Part shown: positions 1 to 6,200 of the stretch, piece after piece
Position numbering within the stretch: position 1 is the stretch's first letter
Layout: each line of letters begins with the position of its first letter
Source: an uncultured Collinsella sp.
GTDB lineage: Bacteria; Actinomycetota; Coriobacteriia; Coriobacteriales; Coriobacteriaceae
Direction of reading: 5' to 3'
Length of the DNA stretch: 12,579 nucleotides
Assembly (NCBI GenBank): GCA_900545835.1
Contig: URBB01000058.1
Span: 1-12,579 of the forward strand
Made by a program: the position numbers and the translations under genes
The notes under the pieces: generated by a model
Database searches by the model: none
Seen by the model: the letters and a program-made list of their open reading frames with translations, nothing else
What the model was told of the DNA's origin: nothing

Positions 1-29
1 CGGCAGCGTCAGATGTGTATAAGAGACAG
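1..29 (+). other. Sequencing adapter remnant (Nextera read 1, Tn5 mosaic end)
   Basis: The bases match the 3' 29 bases of the Illumina Nextera read-1 transposase adapter. Positions 11-29 are the 19-bp Tn5 mosaic end, AGATGTGTATAAGAGACAG. Genomic sequence begins at about base 30. This is library-preparation sequence left at a contig end and not a natural Tn5 end: the adapter-specific bases CGGCAGCGTC lie outside the mosaic end, and no transposase follows. Confidence 0.97.
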
Positions 30-171
30 CATTAAGTGCTCTCCGGCTCGTGCGGAACTCGCGATCGACCAAAGCCCCCGTCGCGCCCTCTTCCTTGTGG
101 CGTTACGGCATGCAGCTCGCGAACATCGCTCTGCTCGTTCGCTTTTTGGTCTGGAGAGCCGGGTGGGCTGA
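30..171 (+). other. Possible tail of an unrecognised gene, or a palindromic intergenic repeat
   Basis: The frame starting at 31 is open from the first genomic base to TGA at 169-171, immediately followed by TAA at 172-174. That gives about 46 codons including the stop, rich in Arg, Ala and Leu. I do not recognise the peptide. The same stretch holds nested inverted repeats: GCTCTCC near 39 matches GGAGAGC near 153, and GACCAAAGC near 58 matches GCTTTTTGGTC near 141. This could equally be a non-coding repeat whose stops are fortuitous. A plasmid, tRNA or known repeat family cannot be assigned by eye. Coding status is uncertain. Confidence 0.25.
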
Positions 172-185
172 TAAATAGATATGGC

Positions 186-221
186 AAGGGACTCCTCCGT
201 TGAAGAACGGGGGAGCCCCTT
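186..221. terminator. Hairpin terminator downstream of manA
   Basis: Arms 188-201 and 206-219 pair over 14 positions, with one mismatch and one G-T wobble, around a 4-base loop (GAAG). The hairpin lies 27 bp past the manA stop. The T-rich side follows the hairpin on the plus strand (TTGTTGCGTTTT). On the minus strand, the direction manA needs, the U-tract is poor. It may stop plus-strand readthrough or act on both strands weakly. Confidence 0.5.
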
Positions 222-247
222 GTTGCGTTTTGGGTTGTTTCTGCGGC

Positions 248-1180
248 TTACAGATGGCTGATGATCAGCTCCATGGTGCCCTCGAGTTCAATCTTGTTCA
301 CGGTGGACGGCGCCAGTAGGTGACTGCCCTTGTGGACGGAGTCGCCGCAGACGGTGCCTTTGCCGTCGATGACCGAGAGGCACATGAAGGGCCAGCGCTG
401 CTCCAGGGTCTTGCTGCCGTCCACGCGAACGCGGTCGACGGTGTAGCAGGGGTTGGACTCGAGCTCGGTCACGCCATTGACTTCGGGTGCGGTCACGGTG
501 CCGTCGGTCGGGGCCTGCGCGTTAAAGTTGATACAGTCCAGGCTCTGCTCAATGTGCAGCGGGCGCAGTTTGCCGTCGGTGCCCGGGCGGTCGTAGTCGT
601 ACAGGCGATACGTCACGTCGCTCGACTGCTGCGTCTCCAGAATCAGCGTGCCGGTCTTGATGGCGTGAACGGTGCCGGAGTCGATTTGGAAAAAGTCGCC
701 CTTGTGGATCGGCAGCACGTTGAGCATGTCGTCCCAGCGACCCTCTTCGATCATCTGCGCGGCCTCGGCACGGTCATGTGCGCGCTGGCCGACGATGATC
801 GTGGCGCCGGGCTCGCAATCCAGCACGTACCAGCACTCGGTCTTGCCCAGGCTACCGTTCTCATGCTCGGCGGCGTACTCGTCGTTGGGGTGGATCTGGA
901 TCGACAGGTCGTCCTTGGCGTCCAGAATCTTAATGAGCAGCGGGAACTCCTTGCCCTCGCAGTTGCCAAAGAGCTCGCGATGCTCGGCCCACAGCCACGA
1001 CAGCGTGTGGCCGGCGTACGGACCCTCGGCAATCTGGCAATCGCCGTTGGGGTGCGCCGAGATGGCCCAGCACTCACCGATGGGACCCTCGGGAATGTCA
1101 TAGCCAAAGACGGTCTCCAGCTGGCGGCCGCCCCAAATCTTCTCGTGGAAGATCGGCGTGAGTTTAATCAAATCGGACAT
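248..1180 (-). CDS. manA: Mannose-6-phosphate isomerase, type I (zinc)
   Basis: This cytoplasmic enzyme (310 aa) interconverts mannose-6-phosphate and fructose-6-phosphate and feeds mannose into glycolysis. The cupin-type PMI signature is complete: QIHPND at 95-100 supplies the zinc ligands Gln95 and His97, Glu115 in GKTECWYVL is the third, and His172 in DSGTVHAI is the fourth. The active-site segment YRLYDYDR lies around 191-198. The length fits the short Firmicutes class (about 315 aa), not the roughly 390-aa enterobacterial ManA. I chose the ATG at 1180 (MSDLIKLTP) over the ATG at 1210 because a GGGGG Shine-Dalgarno lies 7 bases before it and homology begins there. It sits 74 bp downstream of the GntR gene on the same strand, so the two are probably co-transcribed. 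B. subtilis gmuF is the likely functional parallel; that is inferred from the neighbours. Confidence 0.95.
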   Translation of the reverse strand: MSDLIKLTPIFHEKIWGGRQLETVFGYDIPEGPIGECWAISAHPNGDCQIAEGPYAGHTLSWLWAEHRELFGNCEGKEFPLLIKILDAKDDLSIQIHPNDEYAAEHENGSLGKTECWYVLDCEPGATIIVGQRAHDRAEAAQMIEEGRWDDMLNVLPIHKGDFFQIDSGTVHAIKTGTLILETQQSSDVTYRLYDYDRPGTDGKLRPLHIEQSLDCINFNAQAPTDGTVTAPEVNGVTELESNPCYTVDRVRVDGSKTLEQRWPFMCLSVIDGKGTVCGDSVHKGSHLLAPSTVNKIELEGTMELIISHL

Positions 1181-1202
1181 GTGCATACCCCCATCGGGTT
1201 GT

Positions 1203-1242
1203 GCAGGCACCTCGCGAAAAACGGCTCAAAGCGAGCGCCTGC
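1203..1242 (-). other. Intercistronic hairpin between the gntR and manA genes
   Basis: GCAGGC at 1203-1208 plus CTCGC at 1211-1215 pair with GCGAG at 1231-1235 plus GCCTGC at 1237-1242. This is an 11-bp stem with a small internal loop. No U-tract follows on the minus strand, so it is more likely an mRNA stability or processing element than a terminator. Its function is inferred. Confidence 0.35.
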
Positions 1243-1254
1243 CGGATTACAAAC

Positions 1255-1974
1255 TTAAGCCAACGTTACGTTGTGCAGCTCAAAGCGGTCGCCCACGTTG
1301 CGCGAAATCGAGTACTCAAACGCGGCGCCGCTGTCCAAAAAGCCAATCTGGTTGAGCTCGAGCAGGGGAGAGCCGGGCTTGGTGTTCAGGCGCTTGGCCT
1401 CTTCCTCGGTTGCCGCCACGGCACGAATGGTGCGGTGGAAGCTCGAGATCTTAAGCCCGCATTGCTCGCGGATATAGCTGTAGACCGACGCGTACAGGTC
1501 CTTTTTCTTCAGGCCCGGGATCAGCTCGAGCGGCATATAGGTGTACTCGATAACGATGGGCAGGCCATCGACCTCGCGTACGCGCACGATGTGATAGGCA
1601 AAGTCGTCTTCGGCCATTCCCAGCTGGGAGGCAACCTCTGCCGGCGGATTGACGATCGAGAAATCGTAGACCACCGAGGCAACCTTCTCACCGCGATGCT
1701 CGTAGGTAAAGCCCTGCGCGCGGTCGTTTCTGCCTTGGAAAAACGCTTTGCCGGGAAGCCCCGCGGTGTCCTTGACGTAGGTGCCCGATCCGCGACGGCT
1801 CGTGACCAAGCCTTCCTCGGTAATTTGCTCAATTGCTCGTTTGACGGTGATCTTGGAAACGCCATACAGCTCGCAGAACTCAACGACAGTGGGTAGCTTG
1901 TCGCCGGGCTTAAGGGCGCCATCCTCGATACTGCGACGAATATCCGCAGCTATTGACTCATATTTGGGAATCAT
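1255..1974 (-). CDS. GntR-family transcriptional regulator with UTRA domain
   Basis: This 239-aa protein is predicted to be a sugar-responsive repressor of the HutC subfamily. Residues 1-68 form the GntR winged helix-turn-helix: KYESIAADIRRSIEDGAL, then PGDKLPTVVEFCELYGVSK, then TVKRAIEQITEEGLV and the wing RRGSGTYV. Residues about 90-232 match a UTRA ligand-binding domain, with PIVIEYTYMP near 139-148 and the C-terminal strand AFEYSISR near 218-225. The start is supported by an AAGGGGG ribosome binding site. The gene is divergent from the GH1/PTS operon and upstream of manA, so it most likely controls both transcripts from the shared gap. Length and domain order match B. subtilis GmuR. The effector is probably a phosphorylated sugar, by family analogy. 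Confidence 0.93.
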   Translation of the reverse strand: MIPKYESIAADIRRSIEDGALKPGDKLPTVVEFCELYGVSKITVKRAIEQITEEGLVTSRRGSGTYVKDTAGLPGKAFFQGRNDRAQGFTYEHRGEKVASVVYDFSIVNPPAEVASQLGMAEDDFAYHIVRVREVDGLPIVIEYTYMPLELIPGLKKKDLYASVYSYIREQCGLKISSFHRTIRAVAATEEEAKRLNTKPGSPLLELNQIGFLDSGAAFEYSISRNVGDRFELHNVTLA

Positions 1975-2082
1975 GGAACCCCCTTTCTAACATGAATGCC
2001 TGTAAAAGAAAGTATACCTACTATAAAAGCATCTATATGGCTTTAATCAAAGAAGTTCGAGAAAGAAAAACAAAAAAGACGC

Positions 2083-2110
2083 TTTACATAAAAAATTAGA
2101 GCGCTATAGT
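2083..2110 (+). promoter_or_regulatory. Sigma-70-type promoter of the GH1/PTS operon
   Basis: The -35 box TTTACA at 2083-2088 and the -10 box TATAGT at 2105-2110 each match consensus at 5 of 6 bases, with 16-bp spacing. Transcription would start near 2117, leaving a leader of about 158 nt. The inverted repeat CTATAGTTATAG (2104-2115) overlaps the -10 box, a good place for a repressor operator. Confidence 0.6.
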
Positions 2111-2233
2111 TATAGATAACAAGCGAGATGCATGAGCATCGCCTGTACCGCTTGGAGACGGATTTGTTTTGGTGGGTCGGATATCCGGATAACCGGTGCG
2201 CGCCCGCGCCGGATTACCCGCCAAAGCAAACCC

Positions 2234-2249
2234 GCCTCCAATCGGAGGC
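2234..2249 (+). other. Leader hairpin upstream of the GH1 gene
   Basis: GCCTCC and GGAGGC form a perfect 6-bp stem around AATC, ending 26 bp before the start codon. It leaves the true ribosome binding site (GAGGA at 2266-2270) free. Its right arm GGAGG looks like a Shine-Dalgarno but no start codon follows at a suitable distance. Confidence 0.35.
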
Positions 2250-2275
2250 TCAAAGACACGAAAGCGAGGACTTCG

Positions 2276-3676
2276 ATGGCACAGTATCAGCTGCCCAGCG
2301 ACTTTTTCTTTGGCGCGGCCATGTCCGGTCCGCAGACCGAGGGCCAGTGGAACCAGGGCGGCAAGCTCGAGAACCTGTGGGACACCTGGTCCATGCAGGA
2401 TCTGGGCTCGTTCTATAACCGCGTGGGTTCCTATGCCGGTAACGACTTTATGGCCAAGTACAAGGACGACCTTCGCATCATGAAGGACCTGGGCCTGGAT
2501 ACCTATCGCACCTCCATCCAGTGGAGCCGCCTGCTCGATGCCGACGGCAACCTCAACGAGGAGGGTGCTGCGTGGTACCACGAGCTGTTCCGCGCTTCCC
2601 GCGAGGCAGGCCTGGAGCCGTTCGTCAACCTTTACCACTTCGATATGCCCACCTATCTCTTTGACCGTGGCGGTTGGGAGAGCCGCGAGGTCGTCGAGGC
2701 CTACGCGCATTACGCCGACGTCGCCTTCCGCGAGTTCGGTCAAGAGATCAAGTACTGGTTTACCTTTAACGAGCCCATCGTCGAGCCCGAGCAGCGCTAC
2801 CAGGAGGGCGTGTGGTTCCCGCAGCTCCACGACTTCAACCGTGCTCGCACCGTGCAGTACCACATTTCGCTGGCGCACGCGCTGGCTGTTGCCAACTATC
2901 GCAAGGCCTATGACAAGGGCGCCGTTCGCGCCGATGCCAAGATCGGCATGATCAACTGCTTCACCCCGGTCTACACCAAGGAGAACCCCAGCGAGGCAGA
3001 CCTCGAGGCCGTGCGTATGACCAGCGGCATCAACAATCGCTGGTGGCTCGACCTTATCACCAAGGGCGAGCTTCCCGCCGACGTGCTCGACAGCCTGGCC
3101 GAGGGCGGCGTCAAGCTTCCGTTCCGCGCCGGTGACCAGGAGATCCTCAAGCAGGGCGTCGTTGACTGGCTTGGCTGCAACTACTACCATCCCACGCGCG
3201 TCCAGGCGCCGGCGAGCAAGATCGACCAGTACGGTCTGCCGCACTTTGCCGACGAGTACGTGTGGCCCGATGCCGTCATGAACAAGAGCCGCGGCTGGGA
3301 GATTTACCCGAAGGGCCTCTACGACTTTGGCATGGACTGCGCCAAGAACTATCCCGATCTTGAGTGGTTCGTCTCCGAGAACGGCATCGGCATCATGGAC
3401 GAGTACAAGAATCGTGACGCCGAGGGAACCATTCAGGACGACTATCGCGTCGACTTTGTGCGCCAGCACCTTGAGTGGGTCGCCAAGGCCATTGACGAAG
3501 GGGCCAAGTGCCGCGGCTACCACTACTGGGCCGTCATTGACAACTGGTCCTGGGCAAATGCCTTCAAGAACCGTTATGGCTTTGTCGAGGTCGACCTCAT
3601 GGACGGCTATCAGCGCCGTCTTAAGAAATCGGCAGCTTGGCTCAAGCAGGTCGCCACGACCCACGTGGTGGATTAG
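2276..3676 (+). CDS. GH1 6-phospho-beta-glycosidase (glucosidase or mannosidase)
   Basis: This 466-aa cytoplasmic enzyme hydrolyses a PTS-phosphorylated beta-disaccharide to a hexose-6-phosphate and a free hexose. GH1 landmarks are present: substrate-binding Gln20 in SGPQTEG, acid/base Glu166 in WFTFNEP, and nucleophile Glu368 in FVSENG. The C-terminal loop NWSWANAFKNRYG (423-435) resembles the phosphate-binding loop of LacG-type 6-phospho-glycosidases; Ser425 and Tyr434 align, while the LacG lysine position is Asn432, with Lys431 next to it. I chose the ATG at 2276 over one at 2132 because GAGGA precedes it by 5 bases and the GH1 fold starts at once (YQLPSDFFFGAA). It is the first gene of the PTS operon. 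Whether glucose or mannose sits in the -1 subsite cannot be read from the sequence; the manA linkage makes GmuD-like phospho-mannosidase activity possible. Confidence 0.92.
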   Translation: MAQYQLPSDFFFGAAMSGPQTEGQWNQGGKLENLWDTWSMQDLGSFYNRVGSYAGNDFMAKYKDDLRIMKDLGLDTYRTSIQWSRLLDADGNLNEEGAAWYHELFRASREAGLEPFVNLYHFDMPTYLFDRGGWESREVVEAYAHYADVAFREFGQEIKYWFTFNEPIVEPEQRYQEGVWFPQLHDFNRARTVQYHISLAHALAVANYRKAYDKGAVRADAKIGMINCFTPVYTKENPSEADLEAVRMTSGINNRWWLDLITKGELPADVLDSLAEGGVKLPFRAGDQEILKQGVVDWLGCNYYHPTRVQAPASKIDQYGLPHFADEYVWPDAVMNKSRGWEIYPKGLYDFGMDCAKNYPDLEWFVSENGIGIMDEYKNRDAEGTIQDDYRVDFVRQHLEWVAKAIDEGAKCRGYHYWAVIDNWSWANAFKNRYGFVEVDLMDGYQRRLKKSAAWLKQVATTHVVD

Positions 3677-3680
3677 CGAT

Positions 3681-3714
3681 CGGGCGCTCAGCCCCAAAAC
3701 GGGCGCTCAGCCCC
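3681..3714 (+). repeat. Tandem 15-bp direct repeat between the GH1 and EIIC genes
   Basis: CGGGCGCTCAGCCCC occurs at 3681-3695 and again at 3700-3714, separated by AAAA. Each copy can fold into a small GGGC/GCCC hairpin. It starts 5 bp after the GH1 stop codon. There is no U-tract, so it is not a classical terminator. It may affect mRNA stability between the two cistrons. Confidence 0.6.
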
Positions 3715-3811
3715 TGCGCAAACGCGCAATAACATTGGCACATCTGGTGGCAGAGGGCGACAGACCACCGTGCGCATAGGAAAAGGCCGGATTTGAAAGT
3801 TAGGAGCAATC

Positions 3812-5164
3812 ATGGCCAGTGACAACGGAAAGAGCTTCCTCGACAAATTTGCCGAGGTCTCTGCGAAGGTGGGAAACCAGGTTCATCTGCGTTCCCTGCG
3901 CGATGCCTTCGCGACCATCACGCCGCTCTATATCCTTGCGGGTATCGCGGTTCTTATCAACAACGTCGTGTTCCCTCTGTTCCCGCTCGATGCGGCGGGC
4001 CTCGCCAACCTCCAGACCTGGGGCTCGGCAATCACCCTGGGCACCCTTAACGTGTCCGCCATTATCCTGGCCGGTCTGATTGGCTACAGCCTCGCCAAGA
4101 ACGAGCGTTTCGATAACCCGCTTGCCTGCGTGGTTGTCGCTATCTCTGCCTTCGTCATCATGATGCCGCAGCAGATCACCGCCACCCTTGCCGCCACGAG
4201 CCCGCTTCTCACCGACAAGATCACCTCCGCCGAGGTCACCGGTGCCCTTTCGACCGCCAACACCGGTACCAACGGCCTGTTCTCGGCCATCATCATCGCC
4301 CTGCTCTCCACGACGCTCTTCATCAAGATCTCGGGCGTCGAGAAGCTCAAGGTCAAGCTGGGCGAGGGCGTACCTCCTGCGGTCTCCAACTCCTTCAACG
4401 TCATGATCCCAATGCTGCTCAACCTCTCGATCTTCGCTATCGCCTCGGCCCTGCTCGCCGTCTGCGCCGGCACCGACCTGTGCACCATCATCTCCACCTG
4501 CATCTCCAACCCGCTCAAGAGCATCATGAACGCCGGTCCGTGGGCTGTCATCCTCATCTACACCCTCGCCAACCTGCTGTTCTGCGTTGGTATTCACCAG
4601 TCCACCATCTCGGGCGCTACCGTCGAGCCGATCCTGACCATGCTCATCGTCGACAACATGGCTACCTTTGCCGCCGGCGGTACCATCCAGCCCGATCACT
4701 ACATGAACATGCAGATCGTCAACAGCTTCGCCCTCATCGGCGGCTCGGGCTGCACCCTCATGCTGCTGCTCGACACCTTCCTGTTCTCCAAGAACAAGGC
4801 CTCCAAGACCGTTGCCAAGATGGCCATTCTGCCTGGCCTGTTCAACATCAACGAGCCGGTCATCTACGGTTACCCCATCGTGTACAACCTGCCGCTCATG
4901 ATTCCGTTCGTGCTTCTTCCCGACCTGTTCATCGGTGTCACCTATGGCCTGACCTGCGCTGGCATCATCAGCCCCTGCATCGCTCAGGTGCCTTGGACCA
5001 TGCCGCCCGTCATCAACGCCCTGCTTGCTACGGGCTTTGACTGGCGCGCCGGCGTGTGGCAGGCTCTGGAGCTGGTCATCGGCATGGCTGTCTACCTGCC
5101 CTTTATGAGGATCTCCGAGAAGGCCATCGCCAAGCAGGAGACCCTCGCCGAGCAGAACGCCTAG
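3812..5164 (+). CDS. PTS permease EIIC, lactose/cellobiose family
   Basis: This 450-aa integral membrane protein translocates a beta-disaccharide while EIIB phosphorylates it. About ten hydrophobic segments are visible, for example 35-57, 75-95, 103-120, 155-172, 200-218, 243-260, 270-290, 303-325, 362-385 and 412-430. The family motif PGLFNINEPVIYGYPIVYN (341-359) contains Glu348, and GIHQSTISG (260-268) contains His262. These match the substrate-binding His and Glu known in the structure of Bacillus ChbC. Usual family length is 430-460 aa. TAGGAG at 3801-3806 supports the start. It lies 135 bp after the GH1 gene and 150 bp before EIIB. The sugar could be cellobiose, mannobiose or a mixed disaccharide. 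Confidence 0.95.
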   Translation: MASDNGKSFLDKFAEVSAKVGNQVHLRSLRDAFATITPLYILAGIAVLINNVVFPLFPLDAAGLANLQTWGSAITLGTLNVSAIILAGLIGYSLAKNERFDNPLACVVVAISAFVIMMPQQITATLAATSPLLTDKITSAEVTGALSTANTGTNGLFSAIIIALLSTTLFIKISGVEKLKVKLGEGVPPAVSNSFNVMIPMLLNLSIFAIASALLAVCAGTDLCTIISTCISNPLKSIMNAGPWAVILIYTLANLLFCVGIHQSTISGATVEPILTMLIVDNMATFAAGGTIQPDHYMNMQIVNSFALIGGSGCTLMLLLDTFLFSKNKASKTVAKMAILPGLFNINEPVIYGYPIVYNLPLMIPFVLLPDLFIGVTYGLTCAGIISPCIAQVPWTMPPVINALLATGFDWRAGVWQALELVIGMAVYLPFMRISEKAIAKQETLAEQNA

Positions 5165-5183
5165 CGTTTGTCCATTCCACCCT

Positions 5184-5227
5184 TGCGGGTACCGATGCTT
5201 GGTACCGGTACCCGTATCTCCTTTTTT
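5184..5227 (+). terminator. Intra-operon terminator-like hairpin between EIIC and EIIB
   Basis: CGGGTACC at 5186-5193 pairs perfectly with GGTACCCG at 5207-5214, extended to 10 bp by a G-T and a T-A pair. Five bases later comes TTTTTT (5222-5227). A competing hairpin can form because GGTACC occurs three times (5188, 5201, 5207). It probably causes partial termination or protects mRNA ends, lowering EIIB/EIIA relative to EIIC or the reverse. Confidence 0.55.
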
Positions 5228-5314
5228 GCCTAAACGTGCAAAACAGGGGAAAGATAACCACAAGGATTTATCCAGTTTGTCGTCTGCGCGCCGCGCAGTT
5301 ATAAGGAGGAAACC

Positions 5315-5617
5315 ATGAAGAAGATCATGCTTTGCTGCAATGCCGGCATGTCCACGAGTCTGCTGGTCCAGAAGATGCAGTCCGAGGTCGCGAGCCGTGG
5401 TCTGGACATCGAGGTCGAAGCCCGTCCTATGAATGAGGCCCACGATCACCTGGACGAGTGCGACATCCTGCTGCTCGGCCCGCAGATCGGCTACACCAAG
5501 GGCGATTTTGAGAAGGAGGCCGCCGGTCGTTTTCCGGTCGAGGTCATCAACATGGTCGACTATGGCCGCATGAACGCCGCCGGCATCATCGACCACTGCG
5601 TCAGCGTGATGGGCTAG
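5315..5617 (+). CDS. PTS EIIB, lactose/cellobiose family
   Basis: This 100-aa cytosolic protein carries the phosphoryl group from EIIA to the sugar at EIIC. The phosphocysteine loop CNAGMSTS starts at Cys8 and aligns with Cys10 of E. coli ChbB. LLLGPQIGY (52-60) and PVEVINMVDYGRM (74-86) are also typical. Length is normal for the family (about 100-105 aa). A strong AAGGAGG ribosome binding site lies 6 bases before ATG. The EIIA gene starts within 10 bp of the stop, so the two are co-transcribed. Confidence 0.96.
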   Translation: MKKIMLCCNAGMSTSLLVQKMQSEVASRGLDIEVEARPMNEAHDHLDECDILLLGPQIGYTKGDFEKEAAGRFPVEVINMVDYGRMNAAGIIDHCVSVMG

Positions 5618-5626
5618 GTGCAGCGC

Positions 5627-5959
5627 ATGGAGGATATGAACGAACTGCAGATGACCTGCTTCGAGATCATCAGCTACGTCGGTACCGCCAAGAGCATGTA
5701 CATCAACGCCGTGCAGAAGGCCAAGGAGGGCGATTTCGACGCCGCCGAGGAGCTCATTAAGCAGGGCGACGAGGCCTATAACGGCGGCCACGATGTTCAC
5801 ATGGGACTTCTTAAGAAGGAGGCCAATGGCGAGCGCAACGGCGAGGCCCCGCTGATTCTGCTGCACGCCGAGGACCAGATGGCCGGCACCGAGACCATGC
5901 GCGTCATGGCCACGGAGCTCATTGAGGTCCACAAACAGCTACAGGCACTCAAGGCCTAG
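5627..5959 (+). CDS. PTS EIIA, lactose/cellobiose family
   Basis: This roughly 110-aa trimeric helical protein receives phosphate from HPr on His80 (LLHAEDQMAG). It aligns with His78 of LacF and His89 of ChbA. Asp83 matches the conserved metal-site aspartate at the trimer axis. Residues 12-40 (FEIISYVGTAKSMYINAVQ and KAKEGDFDAAEEL) and the C-terminal helix TELIEVHKQLQALKA are family-typical. The frame is open from GTG at 5618, directly after the EIIB stop. I prefer ATG 5627, which has AGGTG six bases upstream. ATG 5636 also matches where LacF homology begins but has its SD too close. The start is therefore uncertain by up to six residues. It is the last gene of the PTS operon. Confidence 0.94.
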   Translation: MEDMNELQMTCFEIISYVGTAKSMYINAVQKAKEGDFDAAEELIKQGDEAYNGGHDVHMGLLKKEANGERNGEAPLILLHAEDQMAGTETMRVMATELIEVHKQLQALKA

Positions 5960-6017
5960 CTGGCGTTTTCGCCGCGACGGATCGTGCGGTTCGCATACAA
6001 TCCAGTCCCTTTTGCAG

Positions 6018-6049
6018 GCGCCGGGAGTCTCCTTCTCCCGGCGCTTTTT
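6018..6049 (+). terminator. Intrinsic terminator of the PTS operon
   Basis: GCGCCGGGAG (6018-6027) and CTCCCGGCGC (6035-6044) form a perfect 10-bp GC-rich stem with a 7-base loop, followed directly by TTTTT. It lies 58 bp after the EIIA stop. Confidence 0.95.
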
Positions 6050-6105
6050 GTTTGGCGAGTTGCTGAGCGTCATTGCTCGTTGAGCGGGCGGACGTTTCCC
6101 CAGAT

Positions 6106-6147
6106 AAAACCTGCCAAAACAAACCTGTCCCTTTTTGGCGGGTTTTT
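6106..6147. repeat. REP-like inverted repeat with ACCTGTCCC loop
   Basis: AAAACCTGCCAAAA (6106-6119) pairs with TTTTGGCGGGTTTT (6133-6146) over 14 bp with one T-G wobble. The loop CAAACCTGTCCC (plus T6132) reads GGGACAGGTTTG on the other strand. The GGGACAGG core resembles the REP elements often found scattered between genes and mobilised by RAYT transposases; that link is from general knowledge. It could also act as a second, bidirectional terminator. Confidence 0.55.
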
Positions 6148-6200
6148 GTCTTGAGAGCGGTACCATACAGGCAATGTTTAAACGAGAAAGGTGGGCTCTC

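Larger units (their letters stand above)
1975..2275. promoter_or_regulatory. Divergent regulatory region between the gntR and GH1 genes
   Basis: This 301-bp gap has no gene. The part from 1990 to 2120 is strikingly AT-rich against the GC-rich surroundings. Half-sites CTATA occur at 2021-2025, 2033-2037 and 2104-2108, with the inverse TATAG at 2111-2115. They are candidate binding sites for the neighbouring GntR protein. A possible gntR promoter on the minus strand is TTGATT (2050-2045) and TATAGT (2025-2020), but its 19-bp spacing is poor. The part from 2178 to 2250 is GC-rich and holds the palindrome CGGATATCCG (2178-2187), a direct repeat CCGGAT(A/T)ACC (2185-2194 and 2209-2218) and a small hairpin at 2234-2249. 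Confidence 0.6.

Noticed and set aside
1..29. A natural Tn5/IS50 end.
   Set aside because: The bases before the mosaic end are the synthetic Nextera adapter sequence, and no transposase or resistance gene follows.
2132..2275. N-terminal extension of the GH1 protein from ATG 2132.
   Set aside because: The extra 48 residues are Arg-rich and outside the GH1 fold, the start has no ribosome binding site, and ATG 2276 has GAGGA at the right distance.
3800..5932. A 710-codon open frame on the minus strand opposite the PTS genes.
   Set aside because: It is a shadow of three clear plus-strand PTS genes in GC-rich DNA: low-complexity product rich in Asp, Gly and Val, no domain, and it crosses real gene borders and terminator-like hairpins.
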